Of a stretch of DNA of 64,000 nucleotides, positions 48,138-57,396 are shown one piece after another. Position 1 is the first letter of the stretch, and the number at the start of each line of letters is the position of its first letter. This DNA is from Corynebacterium capitovis DSM 44611 (lineage in GTDB: Bacteria; Actinomycetota; Actinomycetes; Mycobacteriales; Mycobacteriaceae). The position numbers and the translations under genes were made by a program. The DNA is taken from positions 1,302,001 through 1,366,000 of the forward strand of contig NZ_CP047117.1 of the NCBI RefSeq assembly GCF_030440535.1, written 5' to 3'. The notes beneath the pieces were generated by a model. That model was not told the DNA's origin. It did no database searches and saw only the letters and a list, made by a program, of their open reading frames with translations.

Positions 48138-51127
48138 TAGCTCTCCGCCCTGTAACTCATGAGCCTGGTCAGGTCTTCCGTGCCCAGCTCGGTGATCCAC
48201 CCTTCGCCCTCGCCCACGACCACGCCGGCGAGGTGGGTTTTGCCGTCCAGGACATCCTGGATCGACTCCTCCAGGGTTCCCCGCGTGATCATTTTGTACA
48301 CGGTGACATCCTTCTCTTGTCCGATCCGGAACGCGCGGTCCGTCGCCTGATTTTCCACAGCCGGGTTCCACCAGCGATCCATGTGAATCACCATCGACGC
48401 AGCGGTGAGGTTGAGCCCCGTTCCCCCGGCCTTGAGGCTGAGCAGCATCGCCCGCGGCCCGTCGGGCTGCTGGAACTGCGCAACCATCGCGTCTCGCGCA
48501 TTCTTACCGACGCCCCCGTGCAGGAACGGAACCACCTCACCCAAACGCAACTGAAGGTACGGCTGGAGGATGTCGCCGAAGGCTTTGTACTGGGTGAAGA
48601 TAAGCACCCGGCGGTCGTCGGCAATGGCTTTGTCCAATAGTTTGACAAGCATCGCGACCTTTCCCGACCGGTGCTTGCCGCGGGAGGTGACGGGGGTTCC
48701 GTCGCCCAGAAAGTGCGCCGGGTGGTTGCAGATCTGCTTGATTCGTGTGATCGAGGCGAGCACCAGCCCCTTGCGGGCCATCCCCTCGCGCTCTTCCAGC
48801 TCCCGCGACAAGTCGTCGACCAGAGCTTTGTAAAGCGCGGCCTGCTCGGCCGTCATATCCACGGTGATGACTTCCTCCCGCTTGTTCGGAAGGTCGTCGA
48901 TAATGGCCGGGTCTGTCTTGAGGCGGCGCAGGATAAACGGGGCCGTGAGCCGGCGCAGCCTCTCGCCCAGCTGGTCCGCGAGCTCTTCGTCCCGGCGCGT
49001 TTCGATGGCACGCGCGAAGTGGTTGCGGAAAAACGACTGGGTCCCCAGCATCCCGGGGTTCACAAAATCCAGCAGATTTCGTAGCTCCGAGAGCTTGTTC
49101 TCAATAGGCGTCCCGGTAAGCGCAATGCGGTGCCGGGCCGGGATCGCCCGCACGCTTTTCGACGCCCTCGTTCCCGCGTTCTTGATAGCCTGCGCCTCGT
49201 CCAGCACAACGTGATCCCACTTGGTCCGTGACAATTGCTCCGCGTCGCGCGTTGCCACGCCGTAGGAGGTGACCACCACGTCGCTGGACGCGATGACCTG
49301 GTCCAAGGCGTCCCCCGAGCGCCGCCCGGCGCCGTGGTGCACGGCAACCCGGAAGCCCGGCACAAAGCGGGCCGCCTCCGCCGCCCAGTTCCCCACCACC
49401 GACGTTGGCGCAATGACGAGCGTTGGCGCCCGGCCAGGGTCTGCCGCCTTCTCCACCGCGAGGAGGGCAAGCAGCTGCAGCGTCTTACCCAACCCCATAT
49501 CGTCGGCAAGGACGGCTCCGAGGTTGTTTCGGGACATGAAGACGAGCCAATCAACCCCTCGCCGCTGGTACTCCCGCAGCTCCGCGTGGACGGCATCGGG
49601 CACCGCGACGCGCTCCGGGGCAGGACGGTCCGTCCCCCCGACGAGCGAGGTAAACCAGGGGGACCCGGTGAACTCGACCGGCTCGACACCCGCTGTTTCC
49701 AGCGCGAGCTGCCGCAGGTCGGCGGCGGTCGCTGTGCCACCGAGGGCGTCGGGGTCACTGCCGTCGCCGGAGCGTTCCGCCAGCTTCTCCATGTACTTTT
49801 TGGTTTTGGCCAGCGCGCGGCCGTCGGCAAGTACCCACTGCCCGCGAAGCTTCATCAGGCCCGACTTGGAACGGATGAGCTCCGCCATCTCGTCGTCGGT
49901 GAGCTCAACCCCTCCTAGGCTGACACGCCAGTCGTACTTGAGCATCGTGTCGAAGCCGAATGCTGTGGCCGTCGAGGAGTCATGGGGATCCGCCTGGCTA
50001 GCCACGTGGAGCTGGGCTCGGGTTTCGGCCGCGGACCACGCACGCGGAAGCATCACACTAAAGCCGGCGCGTCGCAATTTTGCGGCGTCCTGCGACACGA
50101 AGCGAACGATCTCGTCCGAGGTGAGGTAGAGGTCCCAATCCCCCTCGTCACCGGTCGCCGAAGTCCACGGCTGACGGGGGCGTCTGCCCGCCTCGACGAC
50201 GCTGCTGACCTCTCCAGCGCGGGCCATGTCGTGGCGTAGCATGTGCACTGTCTGGGCGTCGTAATCCATGACGTTCACGGGTCGCGGCGAGTCAGTGCCC
50301 GCTCGCACGCGGACTCGAACCGGCCATTGCAGCGCCGAGAACCCCACCCCGGTTTCGCGCCACTGCTCGTCAATGTCCTCGGGCTCCTCCACAACGAATA
50401 CCAGTTGCAAGTTCACCGCTGCGATCGAGCCGTTCCAATCACTCAAACGCAGCGACAGCGGGCCACCCCCGCGACGAAGCGGCGCTGAATGCAGCAACGA
50501 ATGGACGAAGTCATGCCACGGGTACGGTCTCTCCTCCTCCTCAACGCCGCTCAACCGCGCCGTCGCAATCCAGTGCACCATGGTCTGGGAGACGTTCTCG
50601 CCCAAGCTCGGGTTGTTGGCGCTAAGCACACCGGGGGCGGCGGCGATCATCTCGGCGAGCCATCCCCTTTCTTCAACCCCCGTGCCCAACTTCCACTCCG
50701 CGTACCACAGGCCGTCTCGGAAAGGAACGTGCAAGCTCACTCGGCCGGCGCGAATGAACTGAGTCAGCCCGTTGTACATCCGGATCAGCCAGTACAGGTC
50801 CGGCGCCACCGCGTCGCGCTGAGCGCGCGTTGCTCCGGGGGACAGCTCGTCGAGAAACGCGGCCGCGGCAAGGAAATCGACGGCCTGCTGGGGCGCAAAT
50901 GCCGCTGAGGGCACACGCAATTCCACGTGGCGGCCGCGGGGGGTTTGCAGACGCACGCGCGACCGGTGACGGAAGGCGGCGTCATCAAGCAGTGCCTCGA
51001 TGGGCCGGGGAAAAGTGCCCTCGGGTACCTGCGAGGGCACCACGATCCTGTGTCCTTCCACTTGCTCAACCCATAGGTTGAGCCCGGACTCGGCCAACCA
51101 AAGTCCGTGCAGAAGGAATTTTGGCAT
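48137..51127 (-). CDS. SNF2/RapA-family DEAD/DEAH-box helicase
   Basis: This 996-residue protein has a unique N-terminal half and a two-lobe SNF2 ATPase from about residue 520. Visible motifs are LADDMGLGKT (I), LDEAQAIKN (II), ALTGTPIENKL (III), FILRRLKTD, FTQYKAF, LLSLKAGGTGLNL (V) and DRAFRIGQ (VI). Such proteins move along double-stranded DNA and remodel bound complexes. The SWIM gene is translated with it. The ATG at 51127 was chosen as the family start MPKFLLHGLW. Confidence 0.93.
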   Translation of the reverse strand: MPKFLLHGLWLAESGLNLWVEQVEGHRIVVPSQVPEGTFPRPIEALLDDAAFRHRSRVRLQTPRGRHVELRVPSAAFAPQQAVDFLAAAAFLDELSPGATRAQRDAVAPDLYWLIRMYNGLTQFIRAGRVSLHVPFRDGLWYAEWKLGTGVEERGWLAEMIAAAPGVLSANNPSLGENVSQTMVHWIATARLSGVEEEERPYPWHDFVHSLLHSAPLRRGGGPLSLRLSDWNGSIAAVNLQLVFVVEEPEDIDEQWRETGVGFSALQWPVRVRVRAGTDSPRPVNVMDYDAQTVHMLRHDMARAGEVSSVVEAGRRPRQPWTSATGDEGDWDLYLTSDEIVRFVSQDAAKLRRAGFSVMLPRAWSAAETRAQLHVASQADPHDSSTATAFGFDTMLKYDWRVSLGGVELTDDEMAELIRSKSGLMKLRGQWVLADGRALAKTKKYMEKLAERSGDGSDPDALGGTATAADLRQLALETAGVEPVEFTGSPWFTSLVGGTDRPAPERVAVPDAVHAELREYQRRGVDWLVFMSRNNLGAVLADDMGLGKTLQLLALLAVEKAADPGRAPTLVIAPTSVVGNWAAEAARFVPGFRVAVHHGAGRRSGDALDQVIASSDVVVTSYGVATRDAEQLSRTKWDHVVLDEAQAIKNAGTRASKSVRAIPARHRIALTGTPIENKLSELRNLLDFVNPGMLGTQSFFRNHFARAIETRRDEELADQLGERLRRLTAPFILRRLKTDPAIIDDLPNKREEVITVDMTAEQAALYKALVDDLSRELEEREGMARKGLVLASITRIKQICNHPAHFLGDGTPVTSRGKHRSGKVAMLVKLLDKAIADDRRVLIFTQYKAFGDILQPYLQLRLGEVVPFLHGGVGKNARDAMVAQFQQPDGPRAMLLSLKAGGTGLNLTAASMVIHMDRWWNPAVENQATDRAFRIGQEKDVTVYKMITRGTLEESIQDVLDGKTHLAGVVVGEGEGWITELGTEDLTRLMSYRAES

Positions 51128-51234
51128 ACCCACCTTTTTACCACCCCTGCGTGACACTACCGGCGCAGCGCCTGAACCGTCGCACGAGTGCAGTACCCTC
51201 AGAGAATCCCTCTCCCCGCCTTCCTGGAGGATCG

Positions 51235-52764
51235 ATGACTGACAGCTTCTGGCTCGTCCTCGCAATCGTGTTGTACTTCGGCGTCATGGTCGCCATCGGC
51301 TTTTACTCGTGGCTGCGCACCTCGAAGTACGACGACTACGTGCTGGCCGACCGCGGCCTTGGCCCATTCGTCGCGGGTTTGTCAGCGGGCGCCTCCGACA
51401 TGTCTGGCTGGCTACTCATGGGCTTGCCCGGGGCCCTCTTCGTCGCGGGGATGAGCGAACTGTGGATTGTCGTGGGGTTGTTCATCGGTACGTGGGCGAA
51501 CTGGAAGTTCATCGCCCCAAGGTTGCGCGCTTATAGCGAGGTGGCCAAGAACTCGATCACGCTGCCTTCGTTCTTCCAGAACCGCACCCGCGACTCGTCA
51601 CCGCTGCTACGCGTTGTCGCCGCGGTGATCATTATCTTCTTTTTCACTTTCTACGTCTCCTCGGGCATGGTATCCGGCGGGCGCTACTTCGAGTCGACCT
51701 TCCACGGTGATTACCTCACCGGCATGCTCATCGTCGGTTCGATCACGGTGCTCTACACCTTCCTCGGGGGTTTCCTCGCCGTGTCATACACCGATGTCGT
51801 CCAGGGCGCGCTGATGTTTCTCGCCCTCATCGCCGTGCCCGTCATGGCGCTGGTCGCCCTTGACCATCCCGCCGACATTTTTTCCTTTGCCACCTCGCAT
51901 GCGTACGGCCCATGGCCCGAGGGCAACCCGAACTACTTCGACATGATCGCTGGCGTGTCGGGGGCGACCGTGATCGGCAACCTCGCCTGGGGGCTCGGCT
52001 ACATGGGGCAGCCCCACATCATCACCCGTTTCATGGCACTGCGCTCTCCCGAGGAGGCCACCTCTGCGCGCCGCACGGGAACATTCTGGGTGCTCATGTG
52101 CTACCTAGGCGCGGTGAGCACCGCTCTGGTTTCTACTGTGTATTTCGCACAACACGGCAGCACAGTGACCGACCAATCTGGCTTCGAGACCATCTTCCTG
52201 GACCTTTCTCGCATTCTTTTCCACCCCTTCATCGCGGGCATCATCCTCACTGCCGTGCTGGCCGCCATCATGTCCACGATGTCCTCGCAGTTGCTCGTCA
52301 CATCCTCGGCGCTTGTAGAGGACCTATACCGCGCAACCAGCCGACGCACCCCTTCGCACACAACCCTGCTCGTCCTGTCCCGATCCATGGTGGTGGCGGT
52401 AGCGGTGGTGGCCATGGTGCTGGCCGTTCACCCCTCCGACACGATCCTCAACCTCGTCGGCTTTGCCTGGGCCGGTTTCGGCGCGGCATTCGGTCCGGTG
52501 GTCGTCGCGTCGCTCTACTGGCGTCGCCTCACTGCGCCGGGCGCGGTGGCAGGGATGATCGCCGGCGCGGCCACCGTCTTCATCTGGGGTTCTATCGATG
52601 TCTTGTCCGGCGCGATCTACGAGATCGTCCCCGGCGTTGCCGTCGCCACCGCGGCCCTTGTCGTCGGCTCGCTCTTAACGACGCCGAAACCAGGCACGAG
52701 CGAAGAATTCGACTCGGCCCTCGCGGCTGCCGGCGGGAACCCCAGCGAGGCCCCGGCAGTCTAA
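51235..52764 (+). CDS. putP: Sodium/proline symporter PutP
   Basis: This 509-residue SSS-family transporter has about 13 membrane helices. It includes ADRGLGPFVAGLSAGASDMSGW-type N-terminal residues, GMVSGGRYFES, and MGQPHIITRF. These support Na+-coupled proline uptake. The ATG at 51235 follows TGGAGGATCG, a strong ribosome site. It is divergent from the helicase by 107 bases and six bases before the HNH gene. Confidence 0.93.
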   Translation: MTDSFWLVLAIVLYFGVMVAIGFYSWLRTSKYDDYVLADRGLGPFVAGLSAGASDMSGWLLMGLPGALFVAGMSELWIVVGLFIGTWANWKFIAPRLRAYSEVAKNSITLPSFFQNRTRDSSPLLRVVAAVIIIFFFTFYVSSGMVSGGRYFESTFHGDYLTGMLIVGSITVLYTFLGGFLAVSYTDVVQGALMFLALIAVPVMALVALDHPADIFSFATSHAYGPWPEGNPNYFDMIAGVSGATVIGNLAWGLGYMGQPHIITRFMALRSPEEATSARRTGTFWVLMCYLGAVSTALVSTVYFAQHGSTVTDQSGFETIFLDLSRILFHPFIAGIILTAVLAAIMSTMSSQLLVTSSALVEDLYRATSRRTPSHTTLLVLSRSMVVAVAVVAMVLAVHPSDTILNLVGFAWAGFGAAFGPVVVASLYWRRLTAPGAVAGMIAGAATVFIWGSIDVLSGAIYEIVPGVAVATAALVVGSLLTTPKPGTSEEFDSALAAAGGNPSEAPAV

Positions 52765-52770
52765 AGAGAC

Positions 52771-53448
52771 ATGCGGTTCTTGGTGCCCGCCCTCATCGTC
52801 TTTACACTCGCCATTCTTCCTTTCCCTACCGGGCGCTTTCTTATCGACGCCCCCGCCCCTCCCCGCACCGTCCCACAGCGGGTCACCGTCTTGGGGTACG
52901 AGCGAGACGCATTCGGGGCTGGCTGGGGCAGCCTGCCTGATGGCTGCACGTCCCGCGAGGCGTTGATGGCCGCGGCGTTTTCCGCCTCGTGTCACATCCC
53001 GTATCGAAGCTGGGACTCCGCCCCGATCACGGACCCGTATTCAGGCGCGCCACTGTCCCCGGAGGATGTGGAGATTGACCACGTCTTTCCGCTTTCTGCG
53101 GCGTGGGATCTAGGCGCCCATTCGTGGACTGACTCGGCACGCCGCACCTTCGCCAACGACCCAGCTAACCTCATCGTCACCTCGTCCAAGGAGAACCAGG
53201 CGAAGTCGGATCAACTGCCCAGCGAATGGCTCCCGTCGGATTGGCGAGCGCGATGCGCTTACGTGCGCCAGGTGGCGACCGTTGCCGCGCGCTATGACCT
53301 TCCCCTCCCCCGGGCCGATCTTCGTACCTCACGCCGTCAGTGCTCCGGGTTCGGTTCCCTGTTCGCCCGTGATCGGCTCATCGCCCCCGTCTCATCCGAG
53401 GACACGCGAAGCACCACGCGGGATGCCACGTCGATTAAGGTGGGTTGA
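52771..53448 (+). CDS. Secreted HNH endonuclease family protein (DUF1524)
   Basis: This 225-residue protein has a signal or anchor helix (residues 3-18) and a DUF1524/HNH-type core with DVEIDHVFPLSAAWDLGA, then FANDPANLIVTSSKENQAKSD, giving the His and Asn of the ββα-metal fold. Being exported, it likely acts on extracellular nucleic acid. It lies six bases after putP and one base before a small membrane-protein gene, so all three may be co-transcribed. Confidence 0.85.
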   Translation: MRFLVPALIVFTLAILPFPTGRFLIDAPAPPRTVPQRVTVLGYERDAFGAGWGSLPDGCTSREALMAAAFSASCHIPYRSWDSAPITDPYSGAPLSPEDVEIDHVFPLSAAWDLGAHSWTDSARRTFANDPANLIVTSSKENQAKSDQLPSEWLPSDWRARCAYVRQVATVAARYDLPLPRADLRTSRRQCSGFGSLFARDRLIAPVSSEDTRSTTRDATSIKVG

Positions 53449-53449
53449 C

Positions 53450-53923
53450 ATGACCTCGTTTTTCGTCTTCCTCCATGTCGCTGCAGCTATCTTGCTGCTC
53501 GGCCCCGTTGTCGTGGCCACCTCTATGTTCCCCGGTCAGGCCGCTGAGTCCCGCGGCGGGAACGAGGAGGCCGCCGGCCGCGCCTCAATTCTGCACACCA
53601 TCTCGTCGCGCTACGGCCTGTTCTCGCTGTTTGTCCCTCTCCTCGGCGCTGCCGTTCTGATCTCTGGGTGGGACGTTTACAAGACCAACTACTGGATCCA
53701 CACGGCGATTGTTCTCTCCATCATCGCGTGGGCGGTGCTGTACCTGGTGGTTCTCCCCCAACAGCGCAAACTGATGTCCGTCTTATCTCACCAGGGCCCT
53801 CAGGGGCAGGGGGACGCATCGGAGTTCGAAGGCGCGAAGGCGAAAGCAACCGCGGGAGCAGGCGTGTTCAACCTGCTCTGGATCATCGCTCTCGTTCTGA
53901 TGTTCCTTCCCCACCCCGCGTAG
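53450..53923 (+). CDS. Small integral membrane protein, DUF2269-like
   Basis: This 157-residue protein has four membrane helices (starting FFVFLHVAAAILLLGPVVV) with a short charged loop before the last. Layout resembles DUF2269-type proteins but I cannot confirm the family. Its ATG follows the HNH stop by one base. It is the last plus-strand gene before the bidirectional terminator. Confidence 0.65.
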   Translation: MTSFFVFLHVAAAILLLGPVVVATSMFPGQAAESRGGNEEAAGRASILHTISSRYGLFSLFVPLLGAAVLISGWDVYKTNYWIHTAIVLSIIAWAVLYLVVLPQQRKLMSVLSHQGPQGQGDASEFEGAKAKATAGAGVFNLLWIIALVLMFLPHPA

Positions 53924-53937
53924 TTCGCGCCCACGGC

Positions 53938-53975
53938 AAAGGCCGCAGCTGAGAGCGTTCTCAGCTGCGGCCTTT
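53938..53975. terminator. Bidirectional terminator between convergent genes
   Basis: A perfect 17-bp stem (AAAGGCCGCAGCTGAGA and its complement) with a 4-base loop GCGT has T-rich sequence on both sides. It sits between the membrane-protein gene and the DEAD-box gene ending at 53984 and can serve both. Confidence 0.93.
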
Positions 53976-53983
53976 AATTTTCT

Positions 53984-56065
53984 TTAATCGCGCCACTCTC
54001 GGCCACGACCGCCCCTCTCGCGGTCTCGGCCGCGGCGAGCACCGTAGCCGCCACCGAAGCCACCGCGACCTCCCCGGTCGCCCCGCTCGCCCCTGTTCGG
54101 AGCGCCCTGGTCACGCTTGATGTTGATCAGCTGGCCAGAGATGCGGGTGTCTCGCAGGCGGTCCAAAACTCCACGGTCGAGGTTCTTCGGCAAATCCACC
54201 AGAGTGAAGTCACCGCCGATGGTGATTCGGCCGAAGTCGCGGGAGTTCAGGCCTCCCTCATTGGCGAGCGCTCCGACGATCGCGCCCGGGCGAACATGAT
54301 CGCGCTTTCCAACCTCGAGACGGTAAGTGTCAAAGGACTCATTGTCGTGCTCGCGGTCCCGGCGCCCACCGCGGCCGCCACGGTCACCCCTGTCACCCCG
54401 GTCGAAGCGATCGCCACGGTCGAAGCGGTCTCGCCCGCCCCTCTCGCCGCGTCCTCCGCGCTCACCACGATCGCCACGATCGCCACGGTCGAAGCGACCG
54501 CGGTTGTCCTTCGGCGGCTCCTTCATAAAGAAGTCGTCGGCTGCTTGAACCTGCGCAGCGAGGGCTGCCGCGATGTCATCCATCGGGATGTTGTTCGCTG
54601 CGGAGTACTCGCGAACCATCGCCTTGAACAGTTCCTGGTTCTTGGACTCCAACGAGGAGGTGATCGAGTCCATGAACTTCTGCTTGCGGCTTTCGTTCAC
54701 TTCGTCGACCGTGGGCAGATCCATCTCGTCGATAGTCGCGTTGGTCACGCGCTCAATCGAGCGCAGCATGCGACGCTCGCGCGGAGTGACAAAGAGAATC
54801 GCCTCGCCGGAGCGGCCGGCGCGGCCCGTACGGCCGATGCGGTGCACGTAGCTTTCGGTGTCGTTCGGGATGTCGTAGTTCAGCACGTGGCTGATGCGCT
54901 CGACGTCGAGGCCACGGGCGGCCACGTCGGTGGCGACCAAGATGTCAAGGCGCCCGTCGCGAAGCTGATCCACCGTGCGTTCACGCTGCTGCTGAGCGAT
55001 GTCACCGTTGATCGCGGCGGCAGAGAAACCGCGGGCGCGCAGCTTCTCGGCGAGCTCCTCCGTCTCCTGCTTCGTGCGGACGAACACGATCATCGCCTCG
55101 AACTCGGTGACCTCGAGAATGCGCGTAATCGCGTCGAGTTTGTTCCGGTGCGCGGTGAACAGGTAGCGCTGCGTGATGTTCGTGTTCGTACGCGTCTCGG
55201 ACTTGACGGTCACCTCAGCGGGGTTGTCCAGGTACTGCTTCGAGATCCGACGAATGGCATTCGGCATGGTCGCCGAGAACAAAGCAACCTGCTTGCCTTC
55301 CGGGGTGTCATCGAGGATCCGCTCGACATCTTCCTGGAAGCCCATGTTCAGCATTTCGTCCGCTTCGTCGAGGACGAGGAAACGCAGGTTCGAGATGTCG
55401 AGGGAGCCACGCTCGAGGTGATCGATCACGCGGCCGGGCGTGCCGACGATAATCTGCGCCCCGCGCCGCAGACCGGACAGCTGGATCCCATAAGCCTGAC
55501 CACCGTAGATCGGCAGAACGTGAATATTGCCCAGGTGGTCAGCGAAGGACTGGAAAGAATCCGCGACCTGGAGTGCCAACTCCCGCGTCGGCGCAAGCAC
55601 GAGCGCCTGCGGATGCTGCAGGGAGGTATCAATCCGGGACAGGATCGGCAGCGCGAAAGCGGCGGTCTTACCCGTGCCCGTCTGGGCCAGGCCGACGACG
55701 TCTCGGCCCTCCATCAGGAGCGGAATGGTTTCCGCCTGAATTGCGGAGGGTTGCTCGAACCCGACCTTTTTCACCGCTTCGACGACGCGCTCAGGCAGGC
55801 TCAGTGTGGCAAACCCGCTCATGGGTTCATCAGTCGCAGCATCATCCGCATCGTGCGCGTCATCGGTTGCGGCAGTCTCAGTGGTTTCAGGTGCAGTGGC
55901 TTCGACCTCGGCCGAAGCGCCGGCTGCCTCAGAAGCTCCCGCATCCCTGGTGCCTTCAACGGCGACCGTGTCACCGGCCGCGGCATCCTGCGGGGTTTCC
56001 TGAGTTTCCGACAGATTCATGTCCGGCTCATACTCGCTGCCGGTAGCGTTTTCGGAATTGCTCAT
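53984..56065 (-). CDS. DEAD-box ATP-dependent RNA helicase (DeaD/CsdA type)
   Basis: This 693-residue RNA helicase has an acidic N-terminal extension (about residues 1-85), the core with AQTGTGKTAA, PTRELALQ, VLDEADEMLN, SAT and HRIGRTGRAG, a DbpA-like RNA-binding domain near residue 590, and RGD/RGG-rich segments (residues about 540-590 and the C-terminus). This suits ribosome assembly and cold adaptation as in DeaD. The ATG at 56065 follows GGTGGGG. Confidence 0.93.
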   Translation of the reverse strand: MSNSENATGSEYEPDMNLSETQETPQDAAAGDTVAVEGTRDAGASEAAGASAEVEATAPETTETAATDDAHDADDAATDEPMSGFATLSLPERVVEAVKKVGFEQPSAIQAETIPLLMEGRDVVGLAQTGTGKTAAFALPILSRIDTSLQHPQALVLAPTRELALQVADSFQSFADHLGNIHVLPIYGGQAYGIQLSGLRRGAQIIVGTPGRVIDHLERGSLDISNLRFLVLDEADEMLNMGFQEDVERILDDTPEGKQVALFSATMPNAIRRISKQYLDNPAEVTVKSETRTNTNITQRYLFTAHRNKLDAITRILEVTEFEAMIVFVRTKQETEELAEKLRARGFSAAAINGDIAQQQRERTVDQLRDGRLDILVATDVAARGLDVERISHVLNYDIPNDTESYVHRIGRTGRAGRSGEAILFVTPRERRMLRSIERVTNATIDEMDLPTVDEVNESRKQKFMDSITSSLESKNQELFKAMVREYSAANNIPMDDIAAALAAQVQAADDFFMKEPPKDNRGRFDRGDRGDRGERGGRGERGGRDRFDRGDRFDRGDRGDRGGRGGRRDREHDNESFDTYRLEVGKRDHVRPGAIVGALANEGGLNSRDFGRITIGGDFTLVDLPKNLDRGVLDRLRDTRISGQLINIKRDQGAPNRGERGDRGGRGGFGGGYGARRGRDRERGGRGREWRD

Positions 56066-56358
56066 TGTTTCCCCACCATACGCTACCTGGGCCGGCTTTA
56101 CTATTTGCGCTAAAAGATGGTGGCGCCAAGCCCCGACCGCCCTGTAAGCGACGTGAATCACACAGGCACACGCGCCGCGTAGTGCAGTTCACATCACCGA
56201 GCGCCTTAAAGCCGCGGACTTACCCGAAATCTGTGAGATGCCGAGCTTCCTCGCCAACGCACCTTGGACCACCTCGTTGGCCCCGACCCCCCTCGCTTCT
56301 GCGCGCGTACGCTAGGAAGCACCACGATCTACCGGAAAGCGCGTCAGAGGAAGAGCCA

Positions 56359-57321
56359 ATGACTGAGATCACCAGAGGCAACAAAGTCGTCCTGATCGGG
56401 GCAGGTGACGTTGGCGCCGCGTTCGCATACGCCGCCGTCAACCGGGGTCTGTGCGACCAACTTGTCATCATCGACCTTGATACCAAACGCGCCTGGGGTC
56501 ACGCAGAAGACCTTAACCACGCAGTTCCCTGGACCGGGCACAACACACGCGTCAGCGTAGGAGACTACGACGATTGCCGGGACGCCGCGATCGTCGTCAA
56601 TTGTGCGGGAGTCGCGCAGCACGAAGGCGAGACTCGCCTCGAGCTGGTTGGGCGCAACGTCAGCATCTTCGAATCCATCAACACCTCCGTGCGCGAGTCC
56701 GGCTTCAATGGTGTGTATGTTGCGGCCACAAATCCCGTGGACATCTTGTCCTACGTGAGCTGGAAGCAGCTCGAGCTGCCGTCTAACCGAATCGTCGGTT
56801 CGGGGACGGTCCTCGACACGGCCCGCTGGCGCTACAACCTGAGCCGCTACTTCGGTATGTCCCCCTCCTCGATCCACACCTACATCATCGGTGAGCACGG
56901 GGATTCCGAGCTGGCAGCAACCGCCTACGCGACGCTGGCTGGCCTGCCCCTGTCAAAGTGGATCGCCGACCGATCCCGCACGAACCCCAACGTCGCCGCC
57001 GAGATCGACCAGCTGTTCGCAGATACCCGCGATTCCGCCTACAAGATCATCGAAGCGAAAGGGTCGACGTCCTTCGGGATCGGCGCCGGGCTCGTGCGCA
57101 TTGTGTCAGCCATCCTGAAAGACGAGCAAGTTGCCCTCCCGGTCTCAACACTGCTCAGCGGCGAGTACGGGCAGGACGGGATCTACATCGGCGTCCCTGC
57201 CGTGCTCGGTCGCGGCGGTGTCGAGCAAGTCATCGAGCTTCAGCTTGACGACGACGAACGCCGCCGGTTCAGGCAGTCCGCCGACGCATTGCGCGCCGTA
57301 ATGGACAGCGCCGGGTTATAA
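56359..57321 (+). CDS. ldh: L-lactate dehydrogenase
   Basis: This 320-residue NAD-dependent enzyme interconverts pyruvate and L-lactate. It has VVLIGAGDVGAAFAY, Gln87 and Arg93 in AGVAQHEGETR (Gln marks lactate rather than malate specificity), ATNPVD, Arg156 in LDTARWR, and catalytic His180 in GEHGDSE. The ATG at 56359 is preceded by AGAGGAAGAG. A 293-base gap upstream contains no gene; TACGCT at 56308 may be its -10. Confidence 0.96.
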   Translation: MTEITRGNKVVLIGAGDVGAAFAYAAVNRGLCDQLVIIDLDTKRAWGHAEDLNHAVPWTGHNTRVSVGDYDDCRDAAIVVNCAGVAQHEGETRLELVGRNVSIFESINTSVRESGFNGVYVAATNPVDILSYVSWKQLELPSNRIVGSGTVLDTARWRYNLSRYFGMSPSSIHTYIIGEHGDSELAATAYATLAGLPLSKWIADRSRTNPNVAAEIDQLFADTRDSAYKIIEAKGSTSFGIGAGLVRIVSAILKDEQVALPVSTLLSGEYGQDGIYIGVPAVLGRGGVEQVIELQLDDDERRRFRQSADALRAVMDSAGL

Positions 57322-57396
57322 AGCCCCCGGTAAACGGTGCGTGAACATTTCGTTCGCGCACTGCACCCATCCTTTCCTGGGAGCATAATCCGGGAT

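Noticed and set aside
54296..56113. 605-codon open frame opposite the DEAD-box gene
   Set aside because: High-GC antisense shadow; the minus-strand frame has all helicase motifs.
56150..56210. GlxR/CRP-type site before ldh
   Set aside because: Segments such as GTGAATCAC lack the 16-base TGTGA-N6-TCACA layout.
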